From: a virus
DNA: 22,452 nt
Virus record (IMG/VR): IMGVR_UViG_3300042475_005409
Coordinates: 1 to 22,452 of that record
Strand: one strand, 5' to 3'
Position numbers and translations under genes: made by a program. Positions 1-7,553 of the stretch are shown piece after piece. The notes under the pieces were generated by a model. That model was given only the letters and a program-made list of their open reading frames with translations. It was not told the DNA's origin and ran no database searches. How positions within the stretch are numbered: position 1 is the stretch's first letter; the number at the start of each line of letters is the position of its first letter.

Positions 1-1399
1 TACGTCCGTTAAGGACGGCTAGGATCTTTTTAACGATGTAAGATTTTACACCTTCTTCGGACACTACAAACTTAACACATTCGAGTACTGAGCAATCTTT
101 ATCGAGCTTTTCAAGACTTTTTTTACCGATTTTAAGTTTTTCCTCGAGTTCTTTTACTACATTCTCTAAAGCTTCGTTGGTTAGTTTTTGAACTTCTTTG
201 ATTTCTTTTAGAAGTGCCTGAATATTTTCGTTAATAAGGCTGATTTTAGTTTCAGTGTTTTTATTATTGCTAATAACATCTCTTACTACGTTCTTTTTAT
301 CTTGAATATCTTTGAGTTCTTTTTCTTTTTTAGATTGATCAGAGTTAACCTTATCTAAGGTTTTTTGTGCAGCGATTAACTCTTTGTTGAGGCCCTTAAG
401 CCTGATATTAAGTTCTTTTTTATTAGCTTCTTTATGCTTTAGATCGTCGTTAGAATAAGCCCTCTTACAAGTAGTACAAATAGCACCTACTTTTTCAATC
501 TCTTCTAATTGGTCCTCTATATGACTAATCTTACTTTTAATATCAGCTAAGGTTTGATAGGCCTGTTTGTAGTCTTTCTGAATATTGACTAATTCGTCTT
601 TACAAGATTGTTCTTTTTCATCAAGCTTTTGCATGACGTCGTCTGGGAGCTGTTTAATTTGTTTTATTAAATCGGCTATTTTAACTTTGTTTTCGGCAAT
701 ACGTTTTTCAATCTCAGCAATTTTCTGTTTTTTATTCTCTTCAAATGTATCAAGCTGTTCTTTATTGAACTTATAACCTTTTTCAATTCCTTCTACTTTA
801 GTAAAGAGTACTTCGTAATCCTTCTTTAAGATATTGTGCTCTTCTCTAGCCTTAGAAAGCATTTCAGAGAAGATTTCAAGACTAAGAATACTTTCAATAA
901 ATTTTCTCTTATCAATTTTAGACTGAGCCATAAAAGGCACAGTGTTATTGATGGTCATAATGACTGAGTTCTGAAAGATCTTACCATTTGATAAAACAAG
1001 CTTTTGAATGTACTCATTCGTCTTGGCCATTGTAGAACGGGTAATATCTTCACCGTTCTTGGTCATATGACACTTTGTGGGATTAATGGTTCTTGTGATA
1101 CGGTACTGGGACAAACCATTTCCGTTTTCGATATCAATATCAAGTACTACTTCGCATTTCTTCTTTGTGAAAGAATTGACTATTAAGTCTTTGGAAAGCT
1201 CTCTAATAGTTGTTCCGAACAAAGCAAAGTACAAAGCATCAGCAATAGTTGATTTGCCTACACCGTTCTTAGAATCTTCCTTGTCGTAATTTGTTCCGGT
1301 AATGACATTTACACCAGTTTGAAAATTAATAGTTACTGGTGTTTCCCCGACAGAGAGGAAGTTCTTGATTGTAAGAGATTTAAAATTTACTAGACGCAC
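1..1399 (-). CDS. 46: gp46-like recombination endonuclease subunit (Rad50/SbcC family), 3' part missing
   Basis: This is the ATPase partner of gp47. The pair resects DNA ends for recombination-dependent replication. I translated 466 codons before the window edge; T4 gp46 is about 560 residues, so the C-terminal ABC half (signature, Walker B) lies outside. The N-terminus reads MRLVNFKSLTIKNFLSVGET. A P-loop with GVGKST lies at residues 46-51, preceded by GTN at 35-37 and an insertion. A long charged coiled-coil region follows, with a zinc hook CTTC at 308-311, then GVKSYIVKK near the edge, as in other gp46 proteins. The start is a GTG: TAA lies directly upstream in frame, and no ATG occurs before the conserved N-terminus. 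It begins 15 bp after the epimerase stop and has no clear ribosome site. In T4 it lies next to gene 47; here about 13.5 kb of sugar genes separate them. Confidence 0.93.
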   Translation of the reverse strand, partial: MRLVNFKSLTIKNFLSVGETPVTINFQTGVNVITGTNYDKEDSKNGVGKSTIADALYFALFGTTIRELSKDLIVNSFTKKKCEVVLDIDIENGNGLSQYRITRTINPTKCHMTKNGEDITRSTMAKTNEYIQKLVLSNGKIFQNSVIMTINNTVPFMAQSKIDKRKFIESILSLEIFSEMLSKAREEHNILKKDYEVLFTKVEGIEKGYKFNKEQLDTFEENKKQKIAEIEKRIAENKVKIADLIKQIKQLPDDVMQKLDEKEQSCKDELVNIQKDYKQAYQTLADIKSKISHIEDQLEEIEKVGAICTTCKRAYSNDDLKHKEANKKELNIRLKGLNKELIAAQKTLDKVNSDQSKKEKELKDIQDKKNVVRDVISNNKNTETKISLINENIQALLKEIKEVQKLTNEALENVVKELEEKLKIGKKSLEKLDKDCSVLECVKFVVSEEGVKSYIVKKILAVLNGR

Positions 1400-1414
1400 T
1401 TAATACAGTATACA

Positions 1415-2374
1415 CTACTTTGCTATTTGCTCAACTATCCAGTTATACGTCTTCTCAATACCATCTTTTAACGGGTAGTTTGGTCTCCAATTAAGTTTTT
1501 CAAAAATAAGTCTATTGTCTGATGTTCTCCCTCGGACACCAAGTGGGCCAGGTATGTGTTTTTTAGTTACTTGTTTGTTTGCAATACCAGCTGCAACATC
1601 TACAAGTTGATTAATAGTTACCATTTCATCAGATCCAATATTGATAGGTCCTTGAAAATCTGATTCCATAAGACGCAACACACCATCTAAACATTCATCT
1701 ATATAAAGAAAACTTCTCGTTTGTTCACCGTCGCCCCAAATCTCAATCTCACCACCATCTCTAGCTCCAGCTACTTTTCTACAAATAGCAGCTGGAGCTT
1801 TTTCTTTACCGTTATTCCATGAACCCTCTGGTCCATAGATATTGTGAAAGCGAGCTATACGTACCTGTAAGTTGTAATTACGAGCATAAGCTAAAAACAT
1901 TCTTTCACTAAATAGTTTTTCCCATCCGTATTCGCTATCTGGATTTGCCGGATAGGCTGAACTTTCTTCACAGTTAGGGTTATTTGGATCTAACTGGTTG
2001 TGTTCAGGATAAATACAGGCACTACTACTATAAAATACTTTTTTAATTTTATGTACTACACAACTTTGAGCGATATTTAAATTAATTGTAGCAGAGTTAT
2101 GCATAACATCAGCATCGTGTTCTCCAGTGAAAATATAGCCAGCACCACCCATATCAGCTGCTAATTGATAAACTTCGTCAATATTATCTTTTAAAATGAG
2201 ATTAACTAATCCTGTATCTCTAAGATCTCCACCAATAAAATCGTCTGCAGCTGTTTCAGAAAATTCAGGGTATTTAATATCAACACCACGGACCCAATGA
2301 CCTTGTGATTTTAATCTTTTAACAAGATGGGAACCAATAAATCCACCAGCTCCACAAACAACAATTCTTTTCAT
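1415..2374 (-). CDS. GDP-mannose 3,5-epimerase-like SDR enzyme
   Basis: An extended short-chain dehydrogenase/reductase of 319 residues, probably converting GDP-D-mannose to GDP-L-galactose (or L-gulose) in the cytoplasm. The NAD-binding GAGGFIG lies at residues 8-14. The segments SSSACIYPE (116-124), RFHNIYGP (175-182) and EKAPAAICRK (191-200) follow the plant GDP-mannose 3,5-epimerase (GME) pattern closely. Cys120, Tyr149, Lys153 and Lys192 fall at the same spacing (29, 4 and 39 residues) as Cys145, Tyr174, Lys178 and Lys217 of Arabidopsis GME. I chose the ATG at 2374. An in-frame GTG at 2416 would add 14 residues ahead of the Rossmann motif and overlap the previous gene, and a promoter with a perfect TATAAT lies just before 2374. 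It is the last cassette gene, 15 bp before gp46. A related GDP- or NDP-sugar epimerase is the main alternative. Confidence 0.88.
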   Translation of the reverse strand: MKRIVVCGAGGFIGSHLVKRLKSQGHWVRGVDIKYPEFSETAADDFIGGDLRDTGLVNLILKDNIDEVYQLAADMGGAGYIFTGEHDADVMHNSATINLNIAQSCVVHKIKKVFYSSSACIYPEHNQLDPNNPNCEESSAYPANPDSEYGWEKLFSERMFLAYARNYNLQVRIARFHNIYGPEGSWNNGKEKAPAAICRKVAGARDGGEIEIWGDGEQTRSFLYIDECLDGVLRLMESDFQGPINIGSDEMVTINQLVDVAAGIANKQVTKKHIPGPLGVRGRTSDNRLIFEKLNWRPNYPLKDGIEKTYNWIVEQIAK

Positions 2375-2381
2375 ACAATAT

Positions 2382-2409
2382 ATTATATAGTGCTTATTAT
2401 TTTTTGCAA
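2382..2409 (-). promoter_or_regulatory. Candidate host-type promoter before the epimerase gene
   Basis: Reading on the minus strand, TTGCAA (2409-2404), a 16-bp spacer and a perfect TATAAT (2387-2382) sit in the longest gap of the cassette. Seven bases separate TATAAT from the ATG at 2374, so the RNA would have almost no leader. It would let the epimerase and gp46 be transcribed apart from the upstream sugar genes. AT-rich DNA makes TATAAT common, but the spacing and the position in a gap favour it. Confidence 0.5.
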
Positions 2410-3069
2410 TTAACACATTATTTCGGCAATTTTATCCCAAATAAATGTATCAATATGTTCTCTATTAAAATCATTTCTAACTCTTATTAAAGGGTATTTT
2501 AAAGACTCTTTAATGGCTTCAACGGTTGGTTGTTCTTTATAGCTATCAAATTTATACATATCTAAATGCGTTTTTTTGACACCAGCTGCTGTTAATATTT
2601 TACCGATAACTACATCATCTTCTATAAAATTTTGTAAATTGGTATGATGTCTTAGAATATTAAGTCTTTGAAGAATATCTTGTGAAAAAACACAGCAGGT
2701 TCCAGAAATAAAATCCCAATCGGGCTCATAACTACCCATATATAACTCTTTACTATTATTAGAACTAATAAATTTTTTAATAAGCTCAATATTTATAAAA
2801 GTTGAACTATTACATCTAATAACATAATCGTAGTCTACAAAAAAGTTTTTATCGATAAGGTCGATAAATTTATTGTACATAACCGGTATTAAACCTTCAT
2901 TTGAATAGTAATTTAATTGACGATTGTCTATGTTATGTTTAGTATTATCTAAACCATTATACAAAAAATAAAACTCTTCATTATGTTTAGTGAGATATTT
3001 TCTTTTAATATTATCAAAATGATTATATAAAGGCGAGTCGTAAGTTAGTATTACAGTGCAGACTTTCAT
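2410..3069 (-). CDS. Putative glycosyltransferase, GT31-like, no DxD motif
   Basis: A 219-residue soluble protein starting MKVCTVILTYDS. YDYVIRCNSSTF (80-91) stands where GT-A enzymes carry the metal-binding DxD. ISGTCCVFSQD (121-131) and FIEDDVVIG (148-156) resemble the late acidic ED-V motif of beta-1,3-galactosyltransferase-type (GT31) enzymes. I therefore read it as a GT-A-fold transferase with unknown donor and acceptor. It overlaps the upstream methyltransferase by 4 bp (ATGA), which suggests coupled translation. The RCNSST stretch in place of DxD may mark a subfamily, or metal binding may rest on the later acidic residues. Family placement is tentative; a glycosyltransferase role is likely from fold pattern and context. 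Confidence 0.62.
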   Translation of the reverse strand: MKVCTVILTYDSPLYNHFDNIKRKYLTKHNEEFYFLYNGLDNTKHNIDNRQLNYYSNEGLIPVMYNKFIDLIDKNFFVDYDYVIRCNSSTFINIELIKKFISSNNSKELYMGSYEPDWDFISGTCCVFSQDILQRLNILRHHTNLQNFIEDDVVIGKILTAAGVKKTHLDMYKFDSYKEQPTVEAIKESLKYPLIRVRNDFNREHIDTFIWDKIAEIMC

Positions 3070-3650
3070 ACGGCATTTTCTTTATACTTTAAAACAATAT
3101 AATCATTATTATCGACATTAATATTTCTGCTTAAATCTATTATATATAATTTTAAATCGTCTTTTATGTTGTTTAGATTACCTAAAAATGAAGTATGAAT
3201 ATCTTCACAATATAGCATACCTTTTTCTGAAAGTAATTCATCATAATTTTTTAGAAAAAATTCTTGATGCTCCCATGCATGACTTCCATCATCAATTATT
3301 ATATCAAATAAACCGTGTTTTTCTTTAAGAGCAGAAATAGTTTCTAGTGTATATGCGTCTTGTTTATAAAACGTTATTTTATTGTTAAGAGGTATTTCTG
3401 GTTCAAGAATGTCTATTCCAACTACATGCTCAACAAAGTCTAAATTAGACCAAATTACCAGACTTATACCTGTAGCGACACCAATTTCTAAAATTTTAAG
3501 CGGTCTTCCAACTTTATGAGCTTGAGAGTGAAAAAGTAGGTCATATATTGGACCGTATCTATGCGCTTGTCGGCCATGGACGTTTGGATCTCTTGGTATA
3601 AAATGCTTATCACATAAAGAATCAGATAATATTTTGCAAATGTTAGTCAT
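3066..3650 (-). CDS. SAM-dependent O-methyltransferase, MycE/macrocin-type
   Basis: A class I methyltransferase of 194 residues, probably methylating a sugar hydroxyl. The SAM-binding motif I is LEIGVATGISL (54-64). DDGSH at 120-124 and EDIHTSF at 149-155 match the pattern of metal-dependent sugar O-methyltransferases such as mycinamicin MycE, where acidic residues in these segments bind magnesium. The ATG at 3650 is preferred over an in-frame TTG at 3683: it overlaps the upstream gene by only 8 bp and starts just before the conserved region. It lies between an exostosin-like transferase and a GT31-like transferase. The protein is shorter than MycE and lacks its N-terminal extension. Confidence 0.72.
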   Translation of the reverse strand: MTNICKILSDSLCDKHFIPRDPNVHGRQAHRYGPIYDLLFHSQAHKVGRPLKILEIGVATGISLVIWSNLDFVEHVVGIDILEPEIPLNNKITFYKQDAYTLETISALKEKHGLFDIIIDDGSHAWEHQEFFLKNYDELLSEKGMLYCEDIHTSFLGNLNNIKDDLKLYIIDLSRNINVDNNDYIVLKYKENAV

Positions 3651-4509
3651 AATTAATTTTTTCTTTCCAATAATTAAGCTCAAGCATCTCTAAATTAAAC
3701 TTAGAAAAGGGGTAAAAATTGTTGATTTGTTGTTCTAAAAATTCTTTTGTGATATCTTTATAGTTGTCTACAAATAGTATAGGTAAATGTTTGAAGTCAT
3801 CGAAGCAGTACTCTGTTTTTGGTACAATAGGCACACAACCAAGATATAAACATTCCCAAATACGGTGACAATCAGCACCATTGCCAAGGGGTGCAAAACT
3901 AAAATTAGATTGCTTTATTTGTCTAATATAATTAGAAAATGGTGTGTATTGAGCCATTTGAAATCCATTTTGACTTGTATCATTGTTAGCTTGATGTCTA
4001 TGTTCAGGGTTTGTAGACATATCAAAACTTTTATGTACTAAGTTTATTTTAGGTAAGTCTTGATAGATAGTTTCTTGAAGAGCTTGTAAGTTGCCATGCG
4101 GCCATTGACTATTTGCTATAGCTATTGGTAGTGAGAATAGATTTGGGTGAGTTGTATACTTGTTCTGACAAAACCATTTCTTAATTTTGTTAGAAACAAG
4201 ATATTGAAGCATCGAGGAATCAACGCCGTTATCACTATTATGGGTTACAAGTGTAAAGGTTGATTCAATTTGCGGAAATACTTTTTCAAAGAAAAAGGGC
4301 AATATATGAGTGTAGACAAATATACTTTTAGCGTACTTTATTTTATCTGGTATTGGGTTAACAGGGGTGTTTGGATCAAACACGTAACACTCAACTTTTA
4401 TATTTTTGAGTTGTGTTTTGACTAAATCTGAAGCAAAATTACTCTCAACATTTAGAGCAATAGAAACCTCTGTTAGTTCTTGAAACTTTTCACCTGTTAT
4501 AAAATTCAT
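3643..4509 (-). CDS. Exostosin-like (GT47-type) glycosyltransferase
   Basis: A 288-residue GT-B-type protein. The C-terminal signature at about 203-230 contains FSFAPLGNGADCHRIWE and then LGCVPIV, the donor-site pattern of exostosin-like (GT47) enzymes, with an invariant-looking Arg and Glu. The N-terminal half is weakly conserved and probably contacts the acceptor. An ATG at 4509 gives an ATGA overlap with the upstream stop. An upstream ATG at 4536 would add nine residues inside the previous gene and is less likely. It is one of three exostosin-like proteins in the cassette but diverges from the tandem pair at 7554-9317. Donor sugar cannot be read from the sequence. Confidence 0.72.
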   Translation of the reverse strand: MNFITGEKFQELTEVSIALNVESNFASDLVKTQLKNIKVECYVFDPNTPVNPIPDKIKYAKSIFVYTHILPFFFEKVFPQIESTFTLVTHNSDNGVDSSMLQYLVSNKIKKWFCQNKYTTHPNLFSLPIAIANSQWPHGNLQALQETIYQDLPKINLVHKSFDMSTNPEHRHQANNDTSQNGFQMAQYTPFSNYIRQIKQSNFSFAPLGNGADCHRIWECLYLGCVPIVPKTEYCFDDFKHLPILFVDNYKDITKEFLEQQINNFYPFSKFNLEMLELNYWKEKINYD

Positions 4510-5240
4510 GTTTTTAAAATTTCTTGTCTTTTCCATTCATGATTAGCTATGTAATCAACATGAGTTAAGTTTAATGTATTTTTAAAATCAAAAACGTCTT
4601 CATAAATTAGTTTACGTATTTTATATCTACTAGGATATTTTTTATGTATGTAATGAAAGTATAACTCATATTCTGAAAAACCGTGATGCCAATTATTGAT
4701 ATTTTCGATAATAGTTTGCCAGACCTCTTTATTAGGTTTGCTTATTAAATCAAAGATCTCTTTTAAAATACATTTTTCAAACATCATGTGATGACAAATA
4801 CCTGAGACATTTACACTCCTCTCAAAGAAGGGGTTTAAACGGGTCATGCAGTCAAAATAATCAGGTGTATATTCGTGTGTGTACGAATAAAGAGGTGTTT
4901 CTTCTTCTATAAAATTTACGGTCTTTAAAAAAATAACATCTGAATCTAAAACTAAAAATGTTTCTGTTAACTCCTCAATCAAGAATAAATGTAGTTTAAC
5001 TAGCTGCTGGTAATACCAACCAGCTCTATCTTGAGGTATTTGCGGATTTATTAAGGTTATATCTTTTTTTGTGAAGGGAAAAATCTTTTCATCTATCCAT
5101 TTCACATTAGGGTGATCAAACATTTCGGATGAAATGATAAAAATATTATTCTTGTTTGCAACATTATTACATGATTTTATACATTCATCGATAGTATACG
5201 CATCTTTTGGATGATAAGGGATAATAATGTCATGCTTCAT
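4506..5240 (-). CDS. Putative GT-A glycosyltransferase, DUF6492-like
   Basis: A 244-residue soluble protein starting MKHDIIIPYHPKD. GWYYQQLVKL (74-83) followed by FLVLDSDVIF (95-104) is the arrangement I associate with the DUF6492 group, where the DSD triplet (99-101) would bind the metal of a nucleotide sugar. A later SGICHHMMF segment fits the same group. I chose the ATG at 5240, which overlaps the upstream gene by 11 bp. The longer reading from 5306 adds 22 residues that lie inside the upstream gene's coding region. Substrate is unknown. The family name is from memory of motifs; the GT-A assignment is firmer than the DUF number. Confidence 0.65.
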   Translation of the reverse strand: MKHDIIIPYHPKDAYTIDECIKSCNNVANKNNIFIISSEMFDHPNVKWIDEKIFPFTKKDITLINPQIPQDRAGWYYQQLVKLHLFLIEELTETFLVLDSDVIFLKTVNFIEEETPLYSYTHEYTPDYFDCMTRLNPFFERSVNVSGICHHMMFEKCILKEIFDLISKPNKEVWQTIIENINNWHHGFSEYELYFHYIHKKYPSRYKIRKLIYEDVFDFKNTLNLTHVDYIANHEWKRQEILKT

Positions 5241-6024
5241 ATTTTTGAAGGTTTTTACTATGTACGTGGAGATTGTATATTTTATATTCTTTTTTGTTAA
5301 AAACAAGAAGAGGTTTTTTATTTTTAAAAATAATATTAGGAGGTGTTTTTTGTAAACATCCTCCCACTATTTGTGTTGAATCTATAAAGCCTGGACTATG
5401 GCCGTTCGGAGTTCCGTCTATGAATTGCCCGTATGAGGAGGGATCAAAAATATATTGTGTGTTGGGTATAAAAGTAGGGTGAACAGGTAGAGGTGTTATG
5501 AGGTCGTGGCCACAATAACCTAGTAGCCTCATTTCATGTGTTTCACCTAACATCTCTTTAACTTTTCCCTCCCCTTGTAAAATGAGGGAATATATTTTTT
5601 TTGTTATATCGTTAAAACAAGAAAAATTTTTAATAACACTAAAACCGAATGTAAATTCTGTTTTTTTATGTGGAGTTATATATACTTTGTTCTCAGTAAT
5701 GTTATTGATAACAGAACTAGGGTAATATACTAGTACATCATTATCAAAGTGAATAGTTGGTTCTTTTTTATTTTGTATAAAAGTATTTAATAAAAAGATT
5801 CTTAATAAAGAGGTATACCAGAGAGGATCAGGATTATATTTTAGGTAATTACCAATATCGGGTATACTAAGGTCATTCTTATTGATAATATTGACGTTTT
5901 CAATAACTATATTTTGATCCGTAATTAGATAGATTTTAGAAGTGGTGTCTACACTTAGTATTTGTCTCAAGCAAGACCTTAAATGTGGAGGTGTTGGCCC
6001 TAGACTGACTAATACATAATTCAT
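5230..6024 (-). CDS. Putative GT-A-type glycosyltransferase
   Basis: A 264-residue protein starting MNYVLVSLGPTPPHL. The segment PTIHFDNDVLVYYP (89-102) has a DND triplet in the place of a GT-A DxD motif, right after a predicted beta strand. NLHVHSKNL near the C-terminus resembles the terminal His-containing strand that closes many GT-A active sites. Five bases separate it from the upstream GT11-like gene, and it overlaps the downstream gene by 11 bp. I do not recognise a CAZy family. No membrane segment is visible, so it should act in the cytoplasm. Confidence 0.6.
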   Translation of the reverse strand: MNYVLVSLGPTPPHLRSCLRQILSVDTTSKIYLITDQNIVIENVNIINKNDLSIPDIGNYLKYNPDPLWYTSLLRIFLLNTFIQNKKEPTIHFDNDVLVYYPSSVINNITENKVYITPHKKTEFTFGFSVIKNFSCFNDITKKIYSLILQGEGKVKEMLGETHEMRLLGYCGHDLITPLPVHPTFIPNTQYIFDPSSYGQFIDGTPNGHSPGFIDSTQIVGGCLQKTPPNIIFKNKKPLLVFNKKEYKIYNLHVHSKNLQKYEA

Positions 6025-6029
6025 AATTT

Positions 6030-6827
6030 TTAAATATTTGTATTTGGTTCAGCAATTAATAAAACTTTTTTACAATTATTTTCTGGAATAAACAAATCAA
6101 TATCATCTGTTCCCGGTATCGCTGGCCATATTCCACCTGTTTGCAAAAATGGAAAATAAACAATATTTTGATTACCAAGAAAGGCAGCCCACCAAGAAAA
6201 TGTAGACTGGGAGATAAAAAGATTTTTTGCATACAACATGTAATTGAAATCATTCGCTTCACTGTCTGTGAAGTATGGGTACTGCCAATTTGTACACGGG
6301 GCAGGAGTTAAAATATTACAGCCTTGAGCTTTTAAATCTTGTATTAGAGGTGAATTTATATTATCAGTAACTATTGAAACATTAGTGTACTGCATTTGTT
6401 TTAAAAAATTTCTGTAAAACGTATCTCCTAAATATGCATTTATATTTTTATAATCTGTTTCTCTAATATGCATAACAAGTTCATTGTCAGCAGGTATATC
6501 ATTTAATGTGTTATTAATTGCTAATTGCTCTTTTAACCATTCACGATGTTTAAGTAAAGGTTTAACCTTTTGAACGTAACTGTCTATAATAATATTTTGA
6601 TTTGTGTTCAATAAAAAATCAAAATCATAATATTGATTACCAAATGTTGATGTTCTTATTGTAGTTAGATCGTTAGATTCAGGTGATTGGGATTTAATAC
6701 TATTAAAATAAGGTAACGAAGGAGCACAAAAACGCGCGTGTTTTTCATGTGCTAATATTAATCCTAGTGCGTATTGAAACAGTCTATTACCTGTACGGCC
6801 TGAAGGTTCTATTATAATATTCATCAT
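6030..6827 (-). CDS. GT11-family (alpha-1,2-fucosyltransferase-like) glycosyltransferase
   Basis: About 265 residues with all three GT11 hallmarks. GRTGNRLFQYALG near the N-terminus is a variant of GGLGNQLFQYAxG. VMHIRETDY at about 118-126 corresponds to the HxRxxDY donor-binding motif. SQSTFSWWAAFLG at about 206-218 corresponds to the SxFSWWxAxL motif. GT11 enzymes transfer L-fucose from GDP-fucose to a galactose 2-hydroxyl. No GDP-fucose genes are visible here, but the cassette has a GDP-mannose 3,5-epimerase, so GDP-L-galactose is a plausible donor (inference). Two ATGs, 6827 and 6824, sit at the upstream stop; 6827 gives the ATGA overlap common in this cassette. A longer reading from 6881 lies inside the upstream gene. 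Confidence 0.85.
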   Translation of the reverse strand: MMNIIIEPSGRTGNRLFQYALGLILAHEKHARFCAPSLPYFNSIKSQSPESNDLTTIRTSTFGNQYYDFDFLLNTNQNIIIDSYVQKVKPLLKHREWLKEQLAINNTLNDIPADNELVMHIRETDYKNINAYLGDTFYRNFLKQMQYTNVSIVTDNINSPLIQDLKAQGCNILTPAPCTNWQYPYFTDSEANDFNYMLYAKNLFISQSTFSWWAAFLGNQNIVYFPFLQTGGIWPAIPGTDDIDLFIPENNCKKVLLIAEPNTNI

Positions 6828-7546
6828 GCTAAAATTAATTGTTTTTGAGTTAGTGTTCGAATTTCGTATTCCTGATTCCAATTATTTGGACCTAAAAAAT
6901 TGTAATTTTTAAACAAGCACTTATTCGTCACAAACCTTTTAATATCTATTTGTTGAAATTTGTGATTTAAATAATGTTCAGCAGACCAAATATCAGTATA
7001 TTGTAAATAGTTGTTATCGTATATTATAGGTAAATAGTTTGTAGTGCAAATATAAGGGGAATCATCAAATGCCCATTTTTTATGTTTTGCGAAATTTTGC
7101 GAGTTATTTTCAAATAACTCTATTGTTTTTAGATGTTTGTAAGATTTAAGATTTTGAAATTCATCTTTTTGAAACATTAAATTTAACATTATATCTTTTT
7201 CTAAAAATAAAAAATGCAATAAATCTTCTATTACAACATTATCGTTATCAAAACTAAATGTATCGTCTTGATGAAAAAGAAAAAAATTACCTTTAAGGGT
7301 GTCAACAACATTTAATAGTCTCTTAATACATTGTGTGTAGGTTATATTATTATTAATAAAAATTTTTAAATTAGGTATATTATTATTCTGTTTAAACCAG
7401 TTAATTAGTTCTTCACTACAGTTATGAAATGAAAATATGTTAATATCAAAGAATTTTAATAACTGATGAAATTTTTTATCTCTAAATTTAATTTCTAAAA
7501 GTTGTTTACGGTCATTACCATATGTTTGACAAAATGAGATTTTCAT
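6824..7546 (-). CDS. Putative glycosyltransferase, family unclear
   Basis: A 240-residue protein starting MKISFCQTYGND, very rich in Asn, Lys, Phe and Ile. The clearest signal is NFFLFHQDDTFSF (87-99): a hydrophobic strand ending in DD, as in GT-A enzymes that use a DD or DxD metal site. TQCIKRLLNVVDTL just before it looks like the helix that precedes this strand in GT2-like folds. The context, between a GT11-like gene (4-bp ATGA overlap) and an exostosin-like gene (7-bp gap), supports a role in the same pathway. I do not recognise a family. Confidence 0.5.
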   Translation of the reverse strand: MKISFCQTYGNDRKQLLEIKFRDKKFHQLLKFFDINIFSFHNCSEELINWFKQNNNIPNLKIFINNNITYTQCIKRLLNVVDTLKGNFFLFHQDDTFSFDNDNVVIEDLLHFLFLEKDIMLNLMFQKDEFQNLKSYKHLKTIELFENNSQNFAKHKKWAFDDSPYICTTNYLPIIYDNNYLQYTDIWSAEHYLNHKFQQIDIKRFVTNKCLFKNYNFLGPNNWNQEYEIRTLTQKQLILA

Positions 7547-7553
7547 TTAAAAA

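Noticed and set aside
585-1289. Plus-strand open frames of 60-70 codons
   Set aside because: They lie opposite gp46, whose minus-strand reading has a P-loop and zinc hook. Their Ser/Phe/Leu-rich products are typical of antisense frames of a Lys/Glu-rich coiled coil.
2375-2416. GTG start at 2416 for the epimerase
   Set aside because: It would add 14 residues ahead of a Rossmann motif that normally lies at the N-terminus, and the interval holds a promoter-like sequence.
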